From: Planctomycetaceae bacterium
Lineage (GTDB): Bacteria > Planctomycetota > Planctomycetia > Pirellulales > Thermoguttaceae
Assembly (NCBI GenBank): GCA_031274045.1
Contig: JAISQS010000691.1
Coordinates: 1 to 9,442 of the forward strand
DNA length: 9,442 bases
Direction: 5' to 3'
In this document: positions 1-6,828 of the stretch, in pieces
Layout: every line of letters starts with the position of its first letter
How positions within the stretch are numbered: position 1 is the first letter of the stretch
Position numbers and translations under genes: made by a program
Notes under the pieces: model-generated
What the model saw: the letters and a program-made list of their open reading frames with translations, nothing else
The model's database searches: none
Told to the model about the DNA's origin: nothing

Positions 1-5
1 GCCGC

Positions 6-2156
6 CTACGGAAATTCCTGCAACAATATCCGATTTTCCGGCTTCTTAACTTCATCAACCTTAGTCCCCTGTCTCAACAAATAAACCGAAAATTCCTCCA
101 AACGAATTTTTTTTCCATCAATTTTTGACTCACCTTTCTGCTGCGTAAATTTAAGGCAAAATGGATTGTTATTCTGTACACTAAAATCAATTGTTACCGG
201 TTCTCTTTTATAGATCACTTTTGTCGAATAAACGGAAGGAGTATTTTTTTTTGTAATCAAATCTATCTTGTCGTTGTCGTATTCAATCTCGTTGTCATTT
301 ACTTGACCATCAACGTATAATTTTTTGATATGAAAATAAAGGGTCGCGTTTGACAAAACTTTATCATCACCATTTTTCAACAACGTAAATTTCTCCGCAT
401 CAACACCGCCATTGCGTTTATCTTTTTCAAATAAATTGATTAACTTTGAGTTCTCGCCGATTTCAACTTTTAATTTTGCCAAAAGAATTCGGTTGAATTG
501 TTTCTTTTCTTCTTCATCACGATTAGTCGCTACGGTGTATTTTTCGTTCCATTTAAAAGTTAATCCTTCGTCATTTAACTCAATAGTCACAATGTTGTCC
601 TTTGTTTCGCCTGTTTTTTGGTAGACTGTGATTTGATGTTGGTTTATGTTTTCGTGGTGAAGTTTTTTGGTGTCTTTGATTTCAAAATTGAGATCGGCAA
701 AAGGTTCATAGCTGATTTTGACATTATCTTTATATTTGCGATCCAAAAGAGGCTTTGAATTTTCTAGTGTATATTTTGCTGGTTTTTCTAATCCCGTCCA
801 ATCATTTGGTAATTTCGTCAACAGTTCGTTTATTTCCTTCTTTTTTCTTTCGGCAGCTTCCTTCTGTTCTTTTTCTTTTTTGGAGTTTTTCTCAACATTT
901 TTATCAGTGTCAGCATTCTTTATCGCAACCAGATCAGATAATTTTTCAAGCTGTTCAAATATTTTTTTTGTTTCTTGTTGTGATTTTGATGTTGTGATTT
1001 TGATGTTTTCTAAGTCGTTTTCTAATTTTTTAATCTCATTATTTATTCTTTCGTTTTCCGCCGCTGTTTTGTCCAACTCGTTTAACAAGCCGTTAATTTT
1101 ATTGTCTTGTTGTTTGTAGGAGATGAAACCGACGACGTTTGTTGCAATCAATAACATCAGGATCAACGACATAAAAATTCGCCGCGCAACAACATTTTCC
1201 TTACTCTTCACGCCCTTTATGAATTTCGGAACAACTATTGGTATTGGCGGGGTGTCGTCTTGTTCTTTGTCTTGGTTTGTTTGTTCGGTCTGTTTGAATT
1301 TTTGCGGAATTATTTTTTCGTTTTGTTGTTGGGTTGGAGTTGGTATTGGAATCAGGTGAGTTCCTGTTCTTGCTTGTTCAACATATTTACCTTTTGGCAC
1401 TTCAATTTGGTATTGCCGTAGGTCAAGTACGAGCGTATTTGGAGTCAATTTTGCAAATGCTGCTTCTGCGCTGTTCGCTAGTATACATTTGATCTGTATT
1501 TTATTTTGACTTGGCGGTTCTTGTGATTTCATGAATAGTGTGCTGAAAGTTGTCCGCCAGCGAATCTCTGGAGTCAAAATTGCAAACGCCTCACCCAAAA
1601 GCATCAACATATTCGCTCTGGTCTCCGCCTCAAAAATCAAGCTTATCGGGTCGCCCCGCTCCACCCGCTCCGCAACAACACCAGCCCAACCCGCATCACC
1701 ACAATACCGCTCCCATAAAACACACTTCTTGATCGTAACTGCCGGATTCTGTATCACGCGACCTCGCGGCAACTCTTGCGCAGGCTCGTTCCATTGCGAA
1801 CGAAAAAGCCCCGCTTGCAACAATACCGCCGCAGGACCACACGACAATTGACGGCAATCAATTTCATCTATTATCAAATGATGAGCAATCCTATTTGTAC
1901 GCCCTGAATAATCATTACCACAATCAGCAACACGCGATACAACATGACGATCAATCCCCCCGCTACGACGCATAACATGAAAAAACGAAACCGGATTCCG
2001 AACATCACCCGCATCAAATATATGAGAATATCCGCTCAACATATTGACTTCACGCGACAAATTGGAAGCCATACCGGAAGTCTGCGCCACAACTCCAAAC
2101 CCGACATTGCCGTCAAGACATCGAGGCGAAGAAGTTGATATCTGTTCTTGAATCAT
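6..2156 (-). CDS. GAP1-N2 type GTPase-associated protein with membrane anchor and coiled coil
   Basis: A 716-residue protein, complete in the window (TAG at 6-8). Residues 1 to about 235 match my recollection of the GAP1-N2 domain (GTPase-associated protein 1, N-terminal type 2): SSPRCLDG near residue 9, GFGVVAQTSGM at 19-29, LSGYSHIF at 40-47, the signature DYSGRTNRIAHH at 82-93, GDAGWAG at 153-159 and RWRTTFSTLF at 199-208. A polar linker (about 235-320) follows, then one hydrophobic segment (about 324-347), a Lys/Glu-rich coiled coil (about 350-450) and an unrecognised C-terminal domain (about 455-716) that looks beta-rich. No signal peptide is visible, so the N-terminal domain is probably cytoplasmic with the coil and tail across the membrane; this is inference. 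The ATG at 2154-2156 is chosen because the domain starts directly after it; no Shine-Dalgarno is seen. The GTPase gene upstream on the same strand is the likely partner. I see no recognisable GAP1-M or GAP1-C region. Biochemical activity is unknown. Confidence 0.83.
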   Translation of the reverse strand: MIQEQISTSSPRCLDGNVGFGVVAQTSGMASNLSREVNMLSGYSHIFDAGDVRNPVSFFHVMRRSGGIDRHVVSRVADCGNDYSGRTNRIAHHLIIDEIDCRQLSCGPAAVLLQAGLFRSQWNEPAQELPRGRVIQNPAVTIKKCVLWERYCGDAGWAGVVAERVERGDPISLIFEAETRANMLMLLGEAFAILTPEIRWRTTFSTLFMKSQEPPSQNKIQIKCILANSAEAAFAKLTPNTLVLDLRQYQIEVPKGKYVEQARTGTHLIPIPTPTQQQNEKIIPQKFKQTEQTNQDKEQDDTPPIPIVVPKFIKGVKSKENVVARRIFMSLILMLLIATNVVGFISYKQQDNKINGLLNELDKTAAENERINNEIKKLENDLENIKITTSKSQQETKKIFEQLEKLSDLVAIKNADTDKNVEKNSKKEKEQKEAAERKKKEINELLTKLPNDWTGLEKPAKYTLENSKPLLDRKYKDNVKISYEPFADLNFEIKDTKKLHHENINQHQITVYQKTGETKDNIVTIELNDEGLTFKWNEKYTVATNRDEEEKKQFNRILLAKLKVEIGENSKLINLFEKDKRNGGVDAEKFTLLKNGDDKVLSNATLYFHIKKLYVDGQVNDNEIEYDNDKIDLITKKNTPSVYSTKVIYKREPVTIDFSVQNNNPFCLKFTQQKGESKIDGKKIRLEEFSVYLLRQGTKVDEVKKPENRILLQEFP

Positions 2157-2292
2157 TTGATTGTCAATTATTTTGTTGTCTGAAATTGTAATGTAATAAG
2201 TAAAATTTCTGATTATTTCGGATTTTGCGGGGCTTTATTTTCGTTTTGGTGGATCAAATCGTCTTGCTTACGTGTGCGGTATTGGACTAAAA

Positions 2293-2561
2293 CAACACCG
2301 GAGGTGTTGAATATTGATAACCCCGTGCAAGCGGAGCGCAACACGGGGTAAGTGTATAAGTTAAAATCCGAACCCCGTAGGGGTTCAACTCCAACGAGTA
2401 ATGTTCGGATCGTGAACAACACGCCTTAATGCGTTACTTGTACAGGCATTAAAATCGATTCAATAGTTGAACCCCTACGGGGTTCACTCTTATGTTCCGT
2501 TCTTACCCCGTGCTGCACTCCGTTTGCACGGGGTTATCAAAATTCAACACCTACGGTGTTG
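2293..2561. repeat. Nested long inverted repeat with four 17-nt hairpins
   Basis: The outer arms at 2293-2351 and 2503-2561 are reverse complements at 54 of 59 positions by hand count. Inner arms at 2370-2390 and 2465-2485 are perfectly complementary (21 of 21). The loop between them (2391-2464) holds a further 7-bp stem, TTAATGC at 2426-2432 with GCATTAA at 2446-2452. Each arm also contains its own small palindromes: 2293-2309 (CAACACCGGAGGTGTTG), 2370-2386 (GAACCCCGTAGGGGTTC), 2469-2485 and 2545-2561. The outer arms also carry an interrupted CCCCGTG/CACGGGG stem, for example 2321-2327 with 2342-2348. As RNA or single-stranded DNA it could fold either as one long hairpin or as a row of small ones. 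It resembles REPIN-like or MITE-like non-autonomous elements, but no transposase is present and the family is unidentified. Confidence 0.85.
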
Positions 2562-2693
2562 CTCATTTCTTTGACGTTTATTATTGCTCAATGTTGAAAG
2601 TCAAAAAACGATCACTTGTTGTCATCAACAAATTTGTTTAGAAACTTTCCACACAAAATCCGAAACAATAAGTAAAATTGCGTTCGTCTCTTC

Positions 2694-2761
2694 TATATTT
2701 TTTGAGAATATGAACCGGATAAAAAATACACAATAAACGAAACGTAATTTCTAAAAAATTT
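2694..2761 (+). repeat. Solo copy of an AT-rich repeat related to the ends of the 4477-4700 element
   Basis: The segment begins TATATTTTTTGAGAATATG and ends with ACGAAACGTAATTTCTA near 2738-2754. The same two blocks, TTTTTTGAGAATACGAA and CGAAATGTAATTTCTAGAAA, occur in the same order on the minus strand between about 4656 and 4698. A weaker plus-strand version runs from 4477 to about 4535. The copy lies just 3' of the GTPase gene. Its conservation at three sites suggests a dispersed repeat family and not chance AT-richness, although low complexity inflates the similarity. Confidence 0.55.
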
Positions 2762-2789
2762 CACTAACAATCATGCACAAAAATCCTAT

Positions 2790-4127
2790 TTACTTGTCCG
2801 CTTTTTTTGACAAAAGGGGAACGCAATATTTTCCTGCCATCGTTTGTGCGTGGAAAAACGGCACTTCAACCCAAATCGGTTTTATATTTGCAGGTCTATA
2901 TAACAAAGGGCGTTTACCATCTTTGTCCGGTTCGCCAACCTCCGGCGCGGAGCCGGTTGCACTGACCGCGATATACGTAACCTTCTCCACACTCGATTCC
3001 GCTATACCAACAAAATCAGGAATCAAATCAAGCAATAACCGCCGCAAAATCAAAGAATAATCCTCAACACGGCTAATGTTGTACCCGTTTATCGGTATAT
3101 TTTTAGCTTGTTTCCAAGGCTTTTTGTAATGCGGGAATTTTGCCAGTTGAAACCATGCGTCTAATTTTGTCAAAACAATTATCAACGGCACTTTTATTTT
3201 TTCGTTATAAGCCAAATGAGTGTGTGCCTTAATTCGTGCAATCATCTCGGTCAAAACGGTGCTTTGATTTGTATCGCTTCTTCGGACGTTGCCTCCGAGT
3301 GATGAGTTTATTTGCGGATCGTTTATTGGTTGTTTGTATTCTTGTTTGCATGCGTTCTTGAACCGTAAATCTTGTGTAGGATCAAATAGAAACAGAATTG
3401 CGTCGGATGCAGCTAAATGCCGCGTTACCGGTTGTGTCGCGTGATCTGCGCCGGGCAAAAAACTCTCACCGGCGTTGTCGTACATGCAGACTGTTTGCGA
3501 AACCAATTCGGCTTTGTTACGGAACGGATAAGTCGGCAACGGAGAAATCGTAAAAGAGAACGGTTGAGCCAATAAAGTCAAATGTCCGTCAATAAGAGTA
3601 TTGCTGTAAATATCGCCTTGAATATCGGTTTTTTCGATTGCGACGGGTTTATTCGGGTCGTCGTTACCTGTGAATTGTTTGGTTTCGTATTCGCGGATTC
3701 GTTTGTTCATTGTCGGGTCGGCATCGGTGAAATTCATATAAAAATCACGCGGCATTATCTTACGAAGTTTCCAAATCATTGACGCGAAAAAATACGACTT
3801 CCCCGACGCAGGCGCACCCGCAATAGAAATAAAAAAACTCGGCGTATACAACAACGGACGAGGCACCTGAAGATGACAATTCGGACACGCCAACTTATGA
3901 CAAGCAATCCCATGAGCATCCAACGCCGCACCGCCAAGATCAAAACGATAAGGCAAAAAACGTAATTGCTCAACATCTCCAAGCTTCAAATCACCCAATA
4001 AATCAGGCGACTCACTAATAAACAGAATTTGATCTGTCGGAAATTGATGCCAGCAATGAGGACAAGAAATTTGCGGCTTGATCTTCATTCGGCTGGGGGT
4101 GTTACTACTGGAAATTGTCGAGGACAT
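2790..4127 (-). CDS. P-loop GTPase with split zinc ribbon (GAP1-associated, DO-GTPase/TRAFAC-like)
   Basis: A 445-residue soluble protein with no membrane segment. CPHC at 22-25 and CPNC at 81-84 form a split zinc ribbon ahead of the nucleotide-binding domain. The Walker A motif is GAPASGKS at 104-111. YDNAG (D217-G220) fits the DxxG switch II position, and TKLD at 320-323 is the NKxD-type guanine-specificity motif with Thr for Asn. Between them, AILFLFDPTQD supplies a hydrophobic strand followed by Asp, as in this group. The predicted role is GTP binding and hydrolysis as the switch component acting with the GAP1-N2 protein encoded downstream. That pairing is recalled from planctomycete genomes and from published comparative genomics of GTPase-centred conflict systems; it is not demonstrated here. 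The ATG at 4125-4127 is used. Met14, just before the zinc ribbon, is an alternative start, and neither has a Shine-Dalgarno. Assignment to DO-GTPase2 versus a related TRAFAC family needs a profile search. Confidence 0.85.
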   Translation of the reverse strand: MSSTISSSNTPSRMKIKPQISCPHCWHQFPTDQILFISESPDLLGDLKLGDVEQLRFLPYRFDLGGAALDAHGIACHKLACPNCHLQVPRPLLYTPSFFISIAGAPASGKSYFFASMIWKLRKIMPRDFYMNFTDADPTMNKRIREYETKQFTGNDDPNKPVAIEKTDIQGDIYSNTLIDGHLTLLAQPFSFTISPLPTYPFRNKAELVSQTVCMYDNAGESFLPGADHATQPVTRHLAASDAILFLFDPTQDLRFKNACKQEYKQPINDPQINSSLGGNVRRSDTNQSTVLTEMIARIKAHTHLAYNEKIKVPLIIVLTKLDAWFQLAKFPHYKKPWKQAKNIPINGYNISRVEDYSLILRRLLLDLIPDFVGIAESSVEKVTYIAVSATGSAPEVGEPDKDGKRPLLYRPANIKPIWVEVPFFHAQTMAGKYCVPLLSKKADK

Positions 4128-4256
4128 TGTGTTAAATTTTCTACATTAAAACGCAAAATAATAGGTTAATTTTCGGATCGCTCAATCAACAAGTAAGATC
4201 AAGTTAAGGACATCGACGCTCAATTTGCATACAATAAAAAATGGTCTCATCTTTCC

Positions 4257-4272
4257 TTTTTTGTACAAAAAA
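4257..4272. repeat. Perfect 16-bp palindrome, possible operator
   Basis: TTTTTTGTACAAAAAA is perfectly symmetric and lies about 130 bp upstream of the GTPase start codon. Its dyad symmetry fits binding by a dimeric regulator, but it is low-complexity and occurs once, so a regulatory role is only a possibility. Confidence 0.35.
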
Positions 4273-4338
4273 ACCTGACACAAGTCAGCCAAAAGAAAGA
4301 CGAAACCAATGTGTAACGAGTATTGCGAGTCCCAAACT

Positions 4339-4368
4339 CGCTGACTCACAGCTCGCTGTCTCACAGCT
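4339..4368. repeat. Tandem duplication of a 15-mer
   Basis: CGCTGACTCACAGCT at 4339-4353 is followed immediately by CGCTGTCTCACAGCT at 4354-4368, with one difference. The duplication overlaps the 3' arm of the hairpin at 4325-4341. The cause is probably replication slippage and no function is evident. Confidence 0.7.
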
Positions 4369-4476
4369 TCCGATTCTCCACGATCCGCGAACAATCTAAC
4401 AAATAATTTCAAAAAACACAATGGGAGGCGCATTTTAAATTGCGTCAGTAGATCGTTGCCCTCATTATGCCGCACA

Positions 4477-4700
4477 ATATTTTTTGAAAATACGAAACAA
4501 TCAAAATATATGAAACATAACGAAATAATTTTTTTTAACGCGAAATACGCGAAAATACAAAAAACGCGAAATTTTGATAAACACATTTTGACAAACACAT
4601 TTTAAAATCACTTTCGCGAATTTTGTTTTTTAGCGTATTTCGCGTTAAAAATAATTTCTAGAAATTACATTTCGTCTGATTCGTATTCTCAAAAAAGATG
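4477..4700. repeat. AT-rich palindromic element with long imperfect terminal inverted repeats
   Basis: The inner arms at 4537-4571 and 4612-4646 are complementary at 31 of 35 positions and are built around AACGCGAAATACGC. The symmetry continues outward with gaps. GAAATAATTTT and its partner flank the inner arms, and the left end ATATTTTTTGAAAATACGAA pairs with the right end TTCGTATTCTCAAAAAAGAT. The loop (4572-4611) contains AAACACATTTT twice, at 4579-4589 and 4593-4603. The size, terminal inverted repeats and related sequence at 2694-2761 suggest a MITE-like or hairpin-forming dispersed element. No coding capacity is visible. Confidence 0.7.
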
Positions 4701-4839
4701 TGTGATATAACAACGCGTGGATGTTTGCGTTTTGTTCGGTTGTCGTTATGCGACGAATCGGCTGACATTGGAATCGCATCGTAAAAATATGTCCAGCACC
4801 TTTGACATAAACAATACAAACGTTATTGCGGAATTTTGC

Positions 4840-4888
4840 AGCGGAAAAATTGTATGCCGATGCTTGCCTAGTAGCGGAAAAATTGTAT
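4840..4888 (+). repeat. 16-nt direct repeat upstream of the membrane-protein gene
   Basis: AGCGGAAAAATTGTAT occurs exactly at 4840-4855 and at 4873-4888, with starts 33 bp apart, or about three helical turns. The pair lies 92-140 bp upstream of the ATG at 4980. The regular spacing on one helix face would suit two sites for a DNA-binding regulator. A simple duplication is equally possible. Confidence 0.5.
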
Positions 4889-4979
4889 ACTGCTACCCGT
4901 TTGTCGTAGTGCGCAGCGCAAATTTTTTTCCGTGTATTTTTTTTATTGTTTTTAATTTTACTTAATATGATTCAAATTT

Positions 4980-6749
4980 ATGCCAACTTCCATGCTTCAA
5001 TATGAGATGTTACCAACAACATGGTTTTACGTCTCAACTCTTATAATTTTAGCCGTTTTTTTTAAGTTTAATCGGGTTTGGAGTGTCCGAAATCTTGATC
5101 TTGTTGGGATAATTTTGCTTACGCCGGGTCTGATTTTTTTGGCAATGAGCGACAGTCAGATAGGTTATATTTGGATATTTGTTGTTGAGTTCCTTCTTCT
5201 TATTCGTCTTTTTTTTGACACGGTGATGGTTCGCCGTCCTCTTCTTGAGCCGAATCTTACTCCCGGCGGTTTGATGTTTTCGTGTTTCTTTTTGGTTATT
5301 TTTATTGTTGCTGCGCTTACGGTTAATCGCGGTGATAAGATTGATACGGTTCGTACAGTTCGTCTTGAACAAGTTTTGACAACACGCCACATCAAGGAAA
5401 CAATCGGCATGAATCCGGTTTCTTTGACTATTCCCGCCAAAGAATTGCCAAACATGCCTCCGGGTTGCCGACCCTTTCTCGCTTTCGCCGAACGAACCAA
5501 CCTCATGTTCGCACCATCGCCGAAAATCCGATCCGAAATATTAACCGGTAAAGTCTCAAACGCCGAGCCGAATGTGATCCCTTTCACAAACAACGCGAAC
5601 CAAACGACGAACAAAACGACAACCGATACGCCCGCCGTTATCGCTAATTTGACCAACGAACCAACACCGAATAATCCAACAAACGACACAAACGAACCCG
5701 CCTTGCCCAACACCGCAACAGTCAAAACAATACCACAACCCATAATGTTGTCCGAACCGAATACCACCCAACCCGCAACCACAACATCCTCACCCGCCGC
5801 CGCACACAACCCAACTCCAATCACCACATCTACTCCAACATCAACCAACCCAATCATCGAACAACCAACAACACCAACCACAACAACCACGACCACAACG
5901 CCCACCGCTGCAACGACAACTTTGACGTTGCCGCCTAAACCGAATTTGATTTCCGATTCGGACGATGCCAATGAATCTGTTACCGAATCTTTTGTTATGC
6001 AGACGATACCGATTCCCGGACTTGGTTTATTTTGTTCGGTGATGGTTATTGCGATATCTGTTCAGCTTTTGATTGTGATAGCGTTTCTTTATATTGGTCA
6101 TTGTCATTTCGGCAACATTCGAACCGGAGTGGCTTGTGCGACATTGTATCTTTTGCTTCCGTATACAAATCAGATGGTTGGTCGTCTTGATCATATTGTT
6201 CCTGCTGCGCTTATACTTTGGGGGGTGGCATTGTATCGTCGTCCGTTTTGTACGGGATTATGTCTTGGTTCTGCGACGGCGTTGGTGTTTTATCCGATCT
6301 GTTTGGTGCCGCTTTGGTGTAGTTTTTATTGGCGTAAGGGTTGGTTACGTTTTTTGATTGGAGTAATTTCGGCGATGTTTGTATTTGCAATTTTGCTGTT
6401 ATTTGCACCGGCTTCGCTTGGCAGTTATTTTGATCAACTCATTCACATGTTCGGCAAAAGCAGCTTAAAATTATTTAGCCGCGCGGATGGTTTTTGGAGC
6501 TATCACAATATGATTTACCGTATACCGTTGCTGGCGTGTTTCTTTGCGATATGTTTCGGAATGTTGCTGTGGCCTCTTCGCAAACATCTTGCAACTTTGC
6601 TAAGTTGCTCAACAATCCTGATGATCGGAACTCAATTCTGGCAACTACATCAAGGCGGTCTGTACTTCGCATGGTTCATGCCGCTATTGATACTGACCGT
6701 CTTCCGACCAAATCTCGAAGACCGAGTTGCTCAATCAACCGTCGTATAA
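4980..6749 (+). CDS. Multi-spanning membrane protein with Thr/Asn/Pro-rich insert, function unknown
   Basis: A 589-residue integral membrane protein. Four hydrophobic segments lie at about 14-33, 37-56, 61-81 and 93-114. The motif RRPLLEPNLTPGG at about 85-97 resembles, from memory, a conserved planctomycete membrane family without assigned function. A polar stretch follows (about 118-345). Within it residues 195-325 are highly enriched in Thr, Asn, Pro and Ala, including an uninterrupted run of eight Thr. About seven more hydrophobic segments run from about 347 to 585, with YTNQMVGRLDHIVPAALI and a Trp/Tyr-rich end. This second half is reminiscent of polytopic GT-C or DUF2029-type glycosyltransferases, but I see no decisive catalytic motif, so I do not assign that function. 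The low-complexity insert probably faces the periplasm. ATG 4980 has no Shine-Dalgarno; Met5 and Met9 are alternatives. The radical SAM gene begins 79 bp downstream on the same strand. Confidence 0.85.
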   Translation: MPTSMLQYEMLPTTWFYVSTLIILAVFFKFNRVWSVRNLDLVGIILLTPGLIFLAMSDSQIGYIWIFVVEFLLLIRLFFDTVMVRRPLLEPNLTPGGLMFSCFFLVIFIVAALTVNRGDKIDTVRTVRLEQVLTTRHIKETIGMNPVSLTIPAKELPNMPPGCRPFLAFAERTNLMFAPSPKIRSEILTGKVSNAEPNVIPFTNNANQTTNKTTTDTPAVIANLTNEPTPNNPTNDTNEPALPNTATVKTIPQPIMLSEPNTTQPATTTSSPAAAHNPTPITTSTPTSTNPIIEQPTTPTTTTTTTTPTAATTTLTLPPKPNLISDSDDANESVTESFVMQTIPIPGLGLFCSVMVIAISVQLLIVIAFLYIGHCHFGNIRTGVACATLYLLLPYTNQMVGRLDHIVPAALILWGVALYRRPFCTGLCLGSATALVFYPICLVPLWCSFYWRKGWLRFLIGVISAMFVFAILLLFAPASLGSYFDQLIHMFGKSSLKLFSRADGFWSYHNMIYRIPLLACFFAICFGMLLWPLRKHLATLLSCSTILMIGTQFWQLHQGGLYFAWFMPLLILTVFRPNLEDRVAQSTVV

Positions 6750-6812
6750 CACAAAAAAATAGGCTCGTTGTTAATTTGTGGTGATAAATTTTTTATCGTC
6801 TATCAGATGAGT

Positions 6813-6820
6813 AGAAGGGG
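6813..6820 (+). promoter_or_regulatory. Ribosome binding site for the radical SAM gene
   Basis: AGAAGGGG ends 8 nt before the ATG at 6829. It is the only clear purine-rich Shine-Dalgarno-like site at a gene start in the window, and it supports this start codon over later Met codons. Confidence 0.65.
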
Positions 6821-6828
6821 ATCAAAAA

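Larger units (their letters stand above)
2157..2789. other. Intergenic region between the GTPase and GAP1 genes, dominated by palindromes
   Basis: This 633-bp gap separates two co-oriented genes. It contains the nested palindrome at 2293-2561. A 13-bp direct repeat, AATAAGTAAAATT, lies at 2195-2207 and 2667-2679. An inverted pair around TTTCGGATTTTG lies at 2212-2227 and 2654-2669 (15 of 16 paired). A perfect 12-bp palindrome, AACAAATTTGTT, is at 2627-2638, and an AT-rich repeat copy is at 2694-2761. Open frames across it exist only because the palindromes lack stops, and none has a credible start. I could not assign a promoter for the GAP1 gene with confidence. Confidence 0.7.
4128..4979. 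other. Divergent intergenic region rich in repeats
   Basis: This 852-bp region separates the minus-strand GTPase gene from the plus-strand membrane-protein gene, so promoters for both must lie here or inside the repeats. I could not fix a convincing -35/-10 pair for either. It contains a 16-bp palindrome (4257-4272), a 6-bp-stem hairpin GCGAGT-CCCAA-ACTCGC (4325-4341), a tandem 15-mer (4339-4368), the large AT-rich palindrome (4477-4700) and a 16-nt direct repeat (4840-4888). The open frames at 4182-4598 (minus) and 4717-4965 (plus) show no domain, motif or ribosome-binding site, and the first of these runs across the repeats. Confidence 0.65.

Noticed and set aside
5..11. CCTACGG core at the left edge as another hairpin of the family
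   Set aside because: The flanking bases do not pair with each other, and the site overlaps the end of the GAP1 coding sequence.
2213..2422. Minus-strand open frame of 69 codons
   Set aside because: It lies in the left half of the nested palindrome and is explained by repeat sequence.
2293..2561. CRISPR array
   Set aside because: The repeated units are inverted pairs with unequal spacing, not direct repeats with uniform unique spacers.
2603..2631. Possible terminator for the GTPase gene: TTGTTG-TCAT-CAACAA hairpin with a T-run on the minus strand
   Set aside because: The stem is only 6 bp and AT-rich, and the T-run is 7 nt away from the stem, so it does not meet the usual pattern.
4158..4189. 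Possible promoter for the GTPase gene (TTGATT and TATTAT on the minus strand)
   Set aside because: The spacer is about 20 bp and both boxes are weak in AT-rich DNA.
4182..4598. Minus-strand open frame of 138 codons
   Set aside because: It runs across the palindromic element and the tandem 15-mer, is rich in Phe, Cys and Leu as expected from AT-rich noncoding DNA, and has no domain or ribosome-binding site.
4802..4828. TTGACA at 4802-4807 as the -35 box of the membrane-protein gene
   Set aside because: No acceptable -10 box is found at 16-18 bp, and it is more than 150 bp from the start codon.
4717..4965. Plus-strand open frame of 82 codons before the membrane-protein gene
   Set aside because: It contains the 16-nt direct repeat, has no recognisable motif, and ends in low-complexity Phe/Ile codons from T-runs.
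5165..5971. Minus-strand open frame of 268 codons
   Set aside because: It is antisense to the membrane-protein gene. Its Val/Gly-rich sequence is the complement of the Thr/Asn/Pro-rich tract.
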